Source: Thermoleophilia bacterium (GTDB taxonomy: Bacteria > Actinomycetota > Thermoleophilia > Gaiellales > SKUG01). From it: a stretch of 17,213 nucleotides of DNA. The notes under the pieces are model-generated. The model saw only the letters and a program-made list of their open reading frames with translations, searched no databases and was not told the origin of the DNA. Below, one piece after another: positions 6,845 through 13,386 of this stretch. The DNA is taken from positions 1 to 17,213 of the forward strand of contig JAOPYU010000134.1 in the NCBI GenBank assembly GCA_025964455.1. Reading direction: 5' to 3'. The position numbers and the translations under genes were made by a program. The stretch's first letter is position 1, and each line of letters starts with the position of its first letter.

Positions 6845-9457
6845 GTGGCCCGAACCCCCCAAGACCTGAGCAGTGCAGCCGACGTCCCGCAGGACCGTCG
6901 GGATGAACTTGATGCGATCGTGGCACGGTCTCGCGAGGCGGCAGAACAGTTCCGCCAGCTCGGCCAGCGCGACGTCGACGAGATCGTCTGGCGGATGGCG
7001 CGCGCCGGCCTGCTCGCGGCCCACGAGCTCGCGCACATGGCGGTCGAGGAGACCGGCATCGGGCTCTACGAGGACAAGGTCATCAAGAATTACACGGCGA
7101 CCGAGTTCCTCTATGACTACCTGCGCGGCAAGAAGACCGTCGGCGTGATCCGCGAGGATCCGTCCCGCTCGCTCAAGTGGGTCGCCGAGCCGATCGGCTC
7201 CGTGCTCGCGATCATGCCGATCACCAACCCGACCTCGACCGCGCTGTTCAAGACGATCGTCGCCGCCAAGACGCGCAACGCGATGATCGTGCGACCGTCC
7301 TCGAAGGCGATCCGCTGCTCGAGCGAAGCGGTCCGCATCGTCGTGGAGGCGGCCGAGTCGGCTGGCATGCCGCCGGGCGCGATCCAGTGCATGGCCGCGC
7401 CGACGCACGGTGACACGCAGTACCTGTTCGGTCACCCCGGGGTCGACTTCATCTGGACGACCGGTGGCCAGCGGATCGTCGACGCGGCGAACGCCTCGGG
7501 CAAGCCGACGATCGGTGTGGGTCCGGGCAATGCGCCGGTCTACCTGCACGAGTCCGCTGACATCCCGATGGCTGTCATCGACGTGCTCATGTCCAAGACC
7601 TTCGACGCATCCACGATCTGCCCGGCCGAACAGACCGTCGTGGTGGATCGCGCGATCGACGAGGAGGTCCGCGCGGAGTTCAGTCGCATGGGTGCACGGT
7701 TCCTCGACGCGCAGGAGGCGCAGCGCCTCGCGGACGTCTGCTTCGACAGCTCCGACGGACACCTCAATTTCTTCGCGATCGGCCAGTCCCCGCAGGTGCT
7801 CGCCGGCGCGGCAGGCATCGAGATCGGGCCCGAGGTGAAGGCGCTGATCGTGCCCGTGGAGCGCTTCGACCTCGCGGAGATCTTCCTCCACGAGAAGCTG
7901 TTCCCGGTGCTCGCGTACCTGGTCGCGGACGATGTCGAGCACGCGCTCGCCCTGTGTGAGGGCGTGACGGAGATCTCGGGTCTCGGCCACACGAGCGCCG
8001 TGTACGCCCGCGACGACGCGGTCGTCGAGGCGTTCTCGCTGCGAATCCGAACGGGCCGCATCCTCGTCAACTGCCCCACCGCCGTCGGCGCGATCGGCGG
8101 CATGTACACCGACCTGCCACCCACGTACTCGCTCGGCTGCGGGACCTGGGGCGGCTCCAACACGACGGCGAACGTCAACGTGGACGAGCTGATGAACGTC
8201 AAGCAGGTCTCCTACCGAAAGCATCCGCCCATGTGGTTCCGCGCGCCCGTCGACGTGTACTTCAACGAGCACTCGCTCGACAACCTGCGCGGCATCCCCG
8301 GCAAACGTGTCGCAGTGGTGACGAGTCCCGGCAGCGTCACCCGCGGGACGGTCGAGCTGATCACCGATCGCCTCGGCGGTCGTGCGGTCGACATCTTCTC
8401 GGAGGTGGGCCCGGAGCCGACCAACGAGGACTGCGATCGCCTCGCGGCATTCCTCAAGCGCTTCCAACCCGACGTCGTGGTCGCGGTGGGTGGTGGCAGC
8501 GTGCTCGACCTGGCGAAGGCCGCGCGCATCGCGGTCGAGCATCCTGAGGTGGACTGGACCGAGCTCGCACTGCCCTTCCTCGACGTGCGCAAGCGCATCG
8601 CCGAGTATCCGCAGCGCCAGCCCGATTCGATGCAGCTGATCGCCATCCCGACCACGAGCGGCACGGGCTCGGAGGTCTCGCCGGCAGCGGTCATCACCGA
8701 TGCGGCGACGGGGCGCAAGGTGACGCTCGTCGACTACTCGCTCGTGCCGCAGATGGCGATCGTGGATCCCACGCTCGCGGTGAGCATGTCCCCGCGTCTG
8801 ACAGCCGAGAGCGGCGTCGATGCGGTCACCCACTGCATCGAAAGCCTGGTCTCGAGCTTCGCGTCGCCGTACACGCACGCGCTCAGCCTGCGGGCGCTGC
8901 ACGACCTGTTCGCCTCGCTCCCCGGCGCCTACGCCGATGGCGAGGACCTCGAGCTTCGTACGCGCGTGCACAACGCGTCGACGATGGCCGGGCTCGCGTT
9001 CTCCAACGCGTTCGTGGGCGTGGGCCATGCGCTGGCGCACGCGCTCGGCTCGACCTTCCAGGTGTCACACGGCACGGCCTGCGGCGTCTTCCTGCCGCAT
9101 GTCATCCGCTACAACGGCGCGCCGGTGCCGGCCAAGAACATGCCGTCGCCGACCCAGACGCGCTGGGTCGCCCCGGACCAGTACGCGCAGGCGGCGCGGG
9201 CGCTCGGGCTCGGCTCGAGCCGCGAGCAGCCGGAGGAGGGGCTCGAGCGGTTCGAGGAGGCGGTGCTCGGCCTGCTCGATTCGGTGGAGCAGCCGCGTTC
9301 GATCGCCGCCCTCGGCATCGACGAGGCCGCGTTCCGCGAGCAGCGCTCCCGGCTCGCGCAACTCGCCTTCGAGGACCCGTCGATCCGTACCAATCCACGC
9401 GCCCCGATGATCGCCGAGCTCGAGGCCCTGCTCGACGACGCCTGGCGCGGCTGGTGA
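6845..9457 (+). CDS. adhE: Bifunctional acetaldehyde-CoA / alcohol dehydrogenase
   Basis: 870 aa, the normal AdhE length, starting at GTG 6845 with GGCAGG four bases upstream. The N-terminal half is a CoA-acylating aldehyde dehydrogenase with catalytic C259 in F-D-A-S-T-I-C-P-A-E-Q. After a linker at about 445-475 comes an iron-type alcohol dehydrogenase: V-G-G-G-S-V-L-D-L-A-K (548-558), S-G-T-G-S-E, and metal ligands predicted at D659, H663, H728 and H742, with spacing almost identical to E. coli AdhE. The enzyme reduces acetyl-CoA to ethanol through acetaldehyde, regenerating two NAD+, and the family forms helical spirosomes. Both active sites appear intact. It suggests fermentative or low-oxygen capacity. 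It stands alone, with the palindrome array directly behind it and no obvious terminator hairpin. Confidence 0.96.
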   Translation: MARTPQDLSSAADVPQDRRDELDAIVARSREAAEQFRQLGQRDVDEIVWRMARAGLLAAHELAHMAVEETGIGLYEDKVIKNYTATEFLYDYLRGKKTVGVIREDPSRSLKWVAEPIGSVLAIMPITNPTSTALFKTIVAAKTRNAMIVRPSSKAIRCSSEAVRIVVEAAESAGMPPGAIQCMAAPTHGDTQYLFGHPGVDFIWTTGGQRIVDAANASGKPTIGVGPGNAPVYLHESADIPMAVIDVLMSKTFDASTICPAEQTVVVDRAIDEEVRAEFSRMGARFLDAQEAQRLADVCFDSSDGHLNFFAIGQSPQVLAGAAGIEIGPEVKALIVPVERFDLAEIFLHEKLFPVLAYLVADDVEHALALCEGVTEISGLGHTSAVYARDDAVVEAFSLRIRTGRILVNCPTAVGAIGGMYTDLPPTYSLGCGTWGGSNTTANVNVDELMNVKQVSYRKHPPMWFRAPVDVYFNEHSLDNLRGIPGKRVAVVTSPGSVTRGTVELITDRLGGRAVDIFSEVGPEPTNEDCDRLAAFLKRFQPDVVVAVGGGSVLDLAKAARIAVEHPEVDWTELALPFLDVRKRIAEYPQRQPDSMQLIAIPTTSGTGSEVSPAAVITDAATGRKVTLVDYSLVPQMAIVDPTLAVSMSPRLTAESGVDAVTHCIESLVSSFASPYTHALSLRALHDLFASLPGAYADGEDLELRTRVHNASTMAGLAFSNAFVGVGHALAHALGSTFQVSHGTACGVFLPHVIRYNGAPVPAKNMPSPTQTRWVAPDQYAQAARALGLGSSREQPEEGLERFEEAVLGLLDSVEQPRSIAALGIDEAAFREQRSRLAQLAFEDPSIRTNPRAPMIAELEALLDDAWRGW

Positions 9458-9544
9458 CTCACGACCTCGCCACCTCGAGCGCCGCGCGCATGATTTCTTG
9501 ACGTGGGCGCACGAAATGGTGAGCGCCGGCCTGCTGTAACGCGC

Positions 9545-9957
9545 CGCGCGCATGATTTCTTGACGTGGGCGCACGAAATCACGAGCACCTAGTGACACTC
9601 GCGCTCGGCGGCCCCGCGCCGCCCCCCTTTCGTGACATTCGTCAGCGGGTACTCACGATTTCTTGTTTCCGGCACACAAAAAGTTGCGCTCGGCGGGGTG
9701 GAGAGGCACGGCGCGCTGTCGCGCGCATGATTTCTTGACGTGGGCGCACGAAATCACGAGCACCTTGTGACACTCGGCGGTCCGCGCCGACTGCCACTCC
9801 GCGCCGGCGAGCCTTTCGTGATATTCGTCACGAGATGATCACGATTCCTTGGTCCCCGCGCACAAAATGACGCGTTCGGCGGGGAAGGGGGCACGGCGCG
9901 CTGTCGCGCGCATGATTTCTTGACGCGGGCGCGAGAAATCACGGGCACCTCCTGATG
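9545..9957. repeat. About 180-bp tandem repeat, two and a fraction copies
   Basis: A higher-order unit contains one palindrome of each type. Unit 1 runs about 9545-9719, unit 2 about 9720-9904, and a partial third unit 9905-9957. The best match is between 9626-9767 and 9812-9955, offset by 185-186 bp, both running from CCTTTCGTGA through CACGATT, TCGGCGGGG, CACGGCGCGCTGTCGCGCG and into the next palindrome. The short stretches between 9590-9625 and 9765-9811 differ in length and sequence, so the copies have diverged. Confidence 0.8.
9816..9833. repeat. Small inverted repeat inside the second tandem unit
   Basis: TCGTGA (9816-9821) and TCACGA (9828-9833) flank TATTCG. The equivalent place in the first unit (from 9630) keeps the left arm and most of the centre, but the right arm reads TCAGCG, so only the second copy is a perfect palindrome. 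Confidence 0.6.
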
Positions 9958-10005
9958 ATTTCGGCCGTTTAACAGCGAGCGTATTGGAAATCCTGCAACA
10001 AGTAC

Positions 10006-10034
10006 TTGCCGGATCCCGGACCTCGACCTACGGT
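10006..10034 (+). promoter_or_regulatory. Promoter of the 110-aa membrane protein gene, leaderless
   Basis: TTGCCG (10006-10011) and TACGGT (10029-10034) are separated by exactly 17 nt. Only 6 nt lie between the -10 box and ATG 10041, so the transcript should start at the A of the start codon. There is no Shine-Dalgarno sequence, consistent with a leaderless mRNA. Confidence 0.65.
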
Positions 10035-10040
10035 GGACTC

Positions 10041-10373
10041 ATGGCGACCTCCCCCGCACGACCCGCAGCCCCGATCAGGACCTCGACCACGACCCCGAGC
10101 GTCCTGCTCGCAGACGTGATCTCCTACGGCTATGCCGCGGCGGTCATGTGGGCGACGCTCGCCTTTGATCTGAACTTCCAGGTGTGGCAGGGAGTCGCCG
10201 TGATGGTGATGTTCGTCCTGCTGCGTGCGATCGCCTCGGAGCTCCGCAAGGACGCTCGGCGCGAGGTGCTCCGGGCCGCGCGGGTGAATGCGGCACAGCG
10301 TGCTGCCTCGCCGGCGCGATGGACGGTCGAGCAGCGTGACGGCGTCGGCCGGCGCGTCGACCTCGGCGCCTGA
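10041..10373 (+). CDS. Small membrane protein of unknown function (110 aa)
   Basis: The ATG at 10041 is preferred over the in-frame TTG at 9984 because a well-spaced promoter ends just before it. The N-terminal 20 residues are Thr/Pro/Ala-rich; residues about 24-42 and 48-63 are hydrophobic and can form two short membrane helices (V-I-S-Y-G-Y-A-A-A-V-M-W-A and V-A-V-M-V-M-F-V-L-L). The C-terminal third is Arg-rich and charged, so it is probably cytoplasmic. I do not recognise a family. The gene is isolated: the palindrome array lies upstream and a convergent gene starts its 3' end 15 nt downstream, with no hairpin between them. Confidence 0.7.
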   Translation: MATSPARPAAPIRTSTTTPSVLLADVISYGYAAAVMWATLAFDLNFQVWQGVAVMVMFVLLRAIASELRKDARREVLRAARVNAAQRAASPARWTVEQRDGVGRRVDLGA

Positions 10374-10388
10374 CGCCAATCAGGCCAT

Positions 10389-10769
10389 CTAGCGGAAGTT
10401 GAGCACGACGATCGTGCCGGCGCCCGCGCGAAGTGGGCGACGCGGCCGCACCAGTGCGCTCGTCTCGCCAGCCGTGAACTCGGCGACCTCGCCATTGACG
10501 TCTACCCGTCGAAGCGAACCATCCGGGCGCAGCTCGATCGGGATCGTCGCGAGGTCCTCGCTGCCCTCGTTCACCACGAACCACGTCTCACGTCGCGCCT
10601 CGCGAACCACCCGCGTCCGGAGGTCTGCCGCGACGTTGTTGGCCGCCGGGGCGAGCGTGCCCGCGTCTCCCGCGGGGGCGGGATCCAGGGCTGGCACGGT
10701 GGTGTCGAGGGGCTCGGTCATGGGCGGCATGGGCGGGAGCTGGCTCCGGCCTGAGAAGGGTTTGTACAT
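10389..10769 (-). CDS. Unknown protein with C-terminal beta-rich domain (126 aa)
   Basis: The reverse-strand frame starts at ATG 10769 (M-Y-K-P-F-S-G-R), with GAGG nine bases upstream, and ends at TAG 10389. Third codon positions are almost all G or C, which supports real coding; the antisense frame on the other strand is a shadow. The first ~45 residues are Pro/Ala-rich and probably disordered. Residues 60-126 alternate strands and turns (T-W-F-V-V-N-E-G-S-E-D; T-I-P-I-E-L-R-P-D-G-S; V-D-V-N-G-E-V; T-I-V-V-L-N-F-R) and look like a small beta-sandwich. There is no signal peptide and no membrane segment. I cannot assign a function. A start at the later ATGs (residues 14 or 17) is possible. It is divergent from tilS. 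Confidence 0.65.
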   Translation of the reverse strand: MYKPFSGRSQLPPMPPMTEPLDTTVPALDPAPAGDAGTLAPAANNVAADLRTRVVREARRETWFVVNEGSEDLATIPIELRPDGSLRRVDVNGEVAEFTAGETSALVRPRRPLRAGAGTIVVLNFR

Positions 10770-10891
10770 CGCCTGAGCCCTCACCGCAACGGCGGTGGCC
10801 AGTTGGAGGGGTCCTTCGGCCCATGGCGGTGGCCGTACCTGCCCGCGGGGTGGCGCTGCCTGCGTGGATGCAAGCGTGCGAATATCCACGC

Positions 10892-11938
10892 ATGGATCCC
10901 GATCAGGCCATCGATCGCGCCACCATCGTCGCGCGCGGCGTGCGACGGATGCTCGACGAGAGTGGTGCCTCGCTCGCGCGACGCCGCGTCCTCGCGCTGT
11001 GCTCGGGCGGCGCCGACTCCGTAGCCCTCGTCCATGTGCTCGGGGCGCTCCCCACGGGGGCGGCTCCTGCCTCGGTCGACGTGCTGTGGCTCGACCACGG
11101 GCTGCGGATCGACGTCGCGGACGAGCGTGCCGCCGCTGCCGCTGCTGCCGATGCGATCGGCGCCGGCTTCGTGACACGCAGCGCCGCCGCCGATGCGCTC
11201 CGGACCGCGGAGGGCGGCCTCGAAGGGGCTGCGCGTGCGTGGCGATACGGCCAGGCGCTCGACGTGGCGCGCGCACGCGGCTGCGACGTCGTCGCCACGG
11301 GACACACCGCGAACGACCAGCTCGAGTGCGCGCTGCTCGGCATGGTCGGCGTCGCAGGCGTCCCCGGTGAGCTCGCATCGATGCACGTGCGCCGCTCGCT
11401 TGCGGACGGCATCGACCTGGTGCGTCCACTGCTGGGGAGCTCACGAGCGGATGTCGAGGCGCTGTGCCTCGAGGTCGGGGCTCGTTGGCACGACGATCCC
11501 ACGAACGCGGACTCGCGCGCGCACGCGAGGAACACCGTCCGGTCGATCGCGATCCCGGAGCTGCTTGCGCTTCACCCGGGTGCCGGCCGCGCGCTCGTGC
11601 GAGGCGCCGACCGGCGACGGGAGACTGGCCAGGTGCTCGAGTCGCTCGTTCGCGCGCTGCTCGATTCCTGGGGGGACGATCCGCGCTCGATCGACGTTCG
11701 GCGGCTCGCCCGCCTCGATGCGCCGACGCGACGCGCGGTCGTCGCACGCTGGCTGCTCGACGCTCGGATCGGCCGGGACGTCGGTGCCCGAACGATCGCC
11801 GCGGTCGACGCACTCGCGACCTTGCCGCGTCGCGCGGCATGCGCCAGGGTCGACCTGCCGCGCGGCGCCTGCGTTCGACGCGACGGCTACCATCTGGTCC
11901 TCACCCTCGCTCCCCGACACGGAAGGCCCCACCCGTGA
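10892..11938 (+). CDS. tilS: tRNA(Ile)-lysidine synthase
   Basis: 348 aa from ATG 10892. The PP-loop ATP-binding motif is C37-S-G-G-A-D-S43, followed by L-W-L-D-H-G-L-R (65-72), the site corresponding to the V-D-H-G-L-R of TilS. The region G-H-T-A-N-D-Q-L-E-C (137-146) corresponds to the usual H-H-x-D-D-Q-x-E-T, and R-P-L-L-G-S-S-R and D-D-P-T-N-A-D-S-R match further TilS blocks. The enzyme uses ATP and lysine to convert C34 of the tRNA-Ile CAU anticodon to lysidine, so that it reads AUA; it is normally essential. Its stop overlaps the GTG start of hpt. An upstream in-frame start at 10823 would add an unconserved extension. GAATAT lies 12-7 bases before the ATG, hinting at a leaderless mRNA. 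Confidence 0.92.
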   Translation: MDPDQAIDRATIVARGVRRMLDESGASLARRRVLALCSGGADSVALVHVLGALPTGAAPASVDVLWLDHGLRIDVADERAAAAAAADAIGAGFVTRSAAADALRTAEGGLEGAARAWRYGQALDVARARGCDVVATGHTANDQLECALLGMVGVAGVPGELASMHVRRSLADGIDLVRPLLGSSRADVEALCLEVGARWHDDPTNADSRAHARNTVRSIAIPELLALHPGAGRALVRGADRRRETGQVLESLVRALLDSWGDDPRSIDVRRLARLDAPTRRAVVARWLLDARIGRDVGARTIAAVDALATLPRRAACARVDLPRGACVRRDGYHLVLTLAPRHGRPHP

Positions 11939-12540
11939 TCACGCCCGACACCCCGTTCGCCCCGTTCGACGACGTCCTGATCGACCCGGAGCGGCTCAAG
12001 TCGCGCATCCGCGAGCTCGGCGCCGAGATCACGCGTGACTACGCCGGTGGCAACCCGCTGCTGATCGGTGTCCTCAAGGGCTCGGTCTTCTTCATGGCCG
12101 ACCTCGCGCGTGCGATCGACCTGCCGCTCGAGATGGACTACATGGCGGTCTCGTCCTACGGCAACGCGACGGAGAGTTCCGGCGTGGTCCGGATGCTCAA
12201 GGACCTCGATGCCCCGATCCAGGGTCGCGACGTCATCATCGTCGAGGACATCATCGATTCGGGCCGCACGCTGTCGTACCTCATCGAGCTGCTCCAGCAG
12301 CGTGGGCCCGCGAGCATCGAGATCTGCGCGCTGCTCACCAAGCCGGAGCGGGCGGAGGTCGACGTCGACTGCCGCTACGTCGGTTTCGAGATCCCGAACC
12401 GGTTCGTGGTCGGGTACGGGCTCGACTACGCCGAGCGCTTCCGCAATCTCGAGTACATCTGCTGCCTCGACGAAGCGAACCTCCCGGCGATCGAGCCGGC
12501 CCGCACCCGCAAGCAGGTCGAAGAGGGTCACCCCGCCTGA
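11935..12540 (+). CDS. hpt: Hypoxanthine(-guanine) phosphoribosyltransferase
   Basis: 201 aa from GTG 11935, which overlaps the tilS stop codon by 4 nt and has GGAAGG (11921-11926) as ribosome binding site. Landmarks of the family are I-G-V-L-K-G-S-V-F-F (44-53), the flexible-loop S-S-Y-G (73-76), and the PRPP-binding loop I-V-E-D-I-I-D-S-G-R-T (102-112), with D108 as the probable base contact. K136 in L-L-T-K-P-E matches the purine-binding lysine. The enzyme converts hypoxanthine or guanine and PRPP into IMP or GMP in purine salvage. The tilS-hpt coupling is common in bacteria. In many of them ftsH follows directly, but here three other genes come in between. Confidence 0.95.
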   Translation: MITPDTPFAPFDDVLIDPERLKSRIRELGAEITRDYAGGNPLLIGVLKGSVFFMADLARAIDLPLEMDYMAVSSYGNATESSGVVRMLKDLDAPIQGRDVIIVEDIIDSGRTLSYLIELLQQRGPASIEICALLTKPERAEVDVDCRYVGFEIPNRFVVGYGLDYAERFRNLEYICCLDEANLPAIEPARTRKQVEEGHPA

Positions 12541-12547
12541 ACTGGTG

Positions 12548-12583
12548 GTTTCGTTCGGTAAGGGTACCGAAGCCTGACGAAAC
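12548..12583 (+). terminator. Hairpin after hpt, possible terminator or RNA element
   Basis: Two nested stems: TCGGTA (12555-12560) pairs with TACCGA (12565-12570) around AGGG, and outside it GTTTCG (12548-12553) pairs with CGAAAC (12578-12583) with an unpaired GCCTG on the right side. It starts 7 nt after the hpt stop. No T-tract follows, so it is not a standard intrinsic terminator; it may still end or process the tilS-hpt transcript. The remaining ~130 bases up to the next start show no clear gene. Confidence 0.4.
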
Positions 12584-12712
12584 GCTCCAACGGATTTGCA
12601 TCAGGGTGTTTCTGGTCTGATCCAGCGGCCATACATCACGTACCGCTCGTCGCTGCCCTCCCGCCTGGCGCATCGAGCCTCGTTGCTTCCCTCGACGAAA
12701 GCGTGATGTCCA

Positions 12713-13159
12713 ATGATCCTGTCTGCGCGTCTCCAGCGTGTCCGCCTCGCGACCGTCGGCCTCATTGGCGCGGCGCTGCTCCTGGCCGTGCTGGCCTCGC
12801 TCGCACTGGCCGTGCCGGGAATCGCAGCGGCGGAGGACGCCGGCGTCTCGGATGTCGTGGCGCCCGAGGGACCGACCGGCGTGGACGTCGCAGGTCCGCC
12901 GATCGAGCTCGACCACGAGCCCGAGCTCGGCGAGTTCGACACGACGGACGTCGCGGACACGACCGTCGTGACGACGCTACCTGCCGAAGCTCCGGTCGCT
13001 ACGGCTGCCGGCTCGGAGCCCGTCGCTGCTGGGAGCCTTCCGTTCACTGGCGCATCGGCGTGGCTGGCCGCGCTCCTCGGAGGATGCTCGCTCGCCCTCG
13101 GCTTCGTTGCGCGCGCCGCGGCACGCCTGGCAGACGAGCGGATGAGCTCCGGTACCTGA
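12713..13159 (+). CDS. LPXTG-type surface protein, short (paralogue A)
   Basis: 148 aa from ATG 12713; there is no strong ribosome binding site (GAAAGCG lies about 10 bases upstream). Residues 1-40 form a signal peptide: basic start R-L-Q-R-V-R, hydrophobic core about 12-34, and cleavage near I-A-A-A-E. A short acidic, Thr/Val/Ala-rich exposed segment follows, holding G-V-D-V-A-G-P-P-I-E-L-D-H-E-P-E-L-G (56-73). The C-terminus is a cell-wall sorting signal: L109-P-F-T-G113, a hydrophobic helix of about 20 residues and a basic tail (R-A-A-A-R). A sortase would cleave between T and G and attach the protein to the wall. It is probably a minimal relative of the next two proteins, without their Cys repeats. 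No partner sortase is in the window. Confidence 0.8.
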   Translation: MILSARLQRVRLATVGLIGAALLLAVLASLALAVPGIAAAEDAGVSDVVAPEGPTGVDVAGPPIELDHEPELGEFDTTDVADTTVVTTLPAEAPVATAAGSEPVAAGSLPFTGASAWLAALLGGCSLALGFVARAAARLADERMSSGT

Positions 13160-13187
13160 TTTCAGCCTGCACAGTCCGGGGGGACGA

Positions 13188-13228
13188 GCCGGGACGATCG
13201 CGTGGGGCGATCGTCCCGGCAACTTTTT
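13188..13228 (+). terminator. Strong intrinsic terminator after surface protein A
   Basis: A perfect 14-bp stem: GCCGGGACGATCGC (13188-13201) pairs with GCGATCGTCCCGGC (13207-13220) around a 5-nt loop GTGGG. AAC then TTTTT (13224-13228) follows. It separates transcription of this gene from the next. Confidence 0.9.
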
Positions 13229-13327
13229 CTGCCCGCATGTGGGCAATAGCGGCCGAACTGGACCATCTGTCCTACAACTGACACAGATTCGTGAAAAAAG
13301 TGTCTCGCCTTTTCCGATGGAACGGCG

Positions 13328-13333
13328 TACCTT
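13328..13333 (+). promoter_or_regulatory. Possible -10 box of surface protein B gene
   Basis: TACCTT at 13328-13333 fits the T-A-N3-T pattern of -10 boxes and would give a leader of about 47 nt before ATG 13387. No good -35 box is seen at 16-18 nt, so the call is weak. A promoter must lie between the terminator ending at 13228 and the start codon. Confidence 0.3.
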
Positions 13334-13386
13334 GGTTTCATGCCGGAACTACTCCGGCCCACATCCGCACGCCGAAAGAGTTCGAC

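Larger units (their letters stand above)
9483..9957. repeat. Cluster of six imperfect 29-bp palindromic elements
   Basis: The 583-bp gap between adhE and the next gene is dominated by one repeated element. Its clearest form has arms TGATTTC and GAAATCA around a 15-nt centre reading TTGACGTGGGCGCAC. Copies with this form have cores at 9491-9519 (right arm decayed), 9553-9581, 9728-9756 and 9913-9941. Two divergent copies sit at 9656-9684 and 9842-9870, where GATTTCTTG or GATTCCTTG is kept but the right arm reads ACAAAA. Starts are spaced 62, 103, 72, 114 and 71 bp. The first, second, fourth and sixth copies share the flank CGCGCGCA on the left, and the second, fourth and sixth share CGRGCACC on the right. 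This resembles a REP-like intergenic repeat or a multi-site binding region. No convincing gene lies within it. Confidence 0.85.

Noticed and set aside
6188..9040. 950-aa reverse-strand open frame
   Set aside because: It is antisense to adhE and to another frame of the solute-binding gene; its composition is typical of an antisense shadow.
9065..9598. Reverse-strand frames reading through the repeats (S-C-A-H-V-K-K-S-C-A-R)
   Set aside because: The repeated peptide is only the translated palindrome, and the frames run antisense into the well-supported adhE gene.
9500..9740. The TTGACG inside the palindromes as -35 promoter boxes
   Set aside because: No matching -10 hexamer occurs 16-18 nt downstream in any copy; the hexamer is simply part of the conserved centre.
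9483..9957. CRISPR array
   Set aside because: The repeat copies are spaced irregularly (62-114 bp), two are strongly diverged, the intervening DNA is itself duplicated, and no cas gene is present.
10399..10776. Forward 125-aa frame opposite the 126-aa gene
   Set aside because: The reverse frame has the expected third-position G/C bias and a ribosome binding site, while the forward frame shows biased R/S/T content and no start signal.
13291..13386. Earlier start for surface protein B
   Set aside because: It would add 32 residues in front of a clear signal peptide and would use AAA-AAA codons unlike the rest of the gene; the stretch better fits a promoter and leader.
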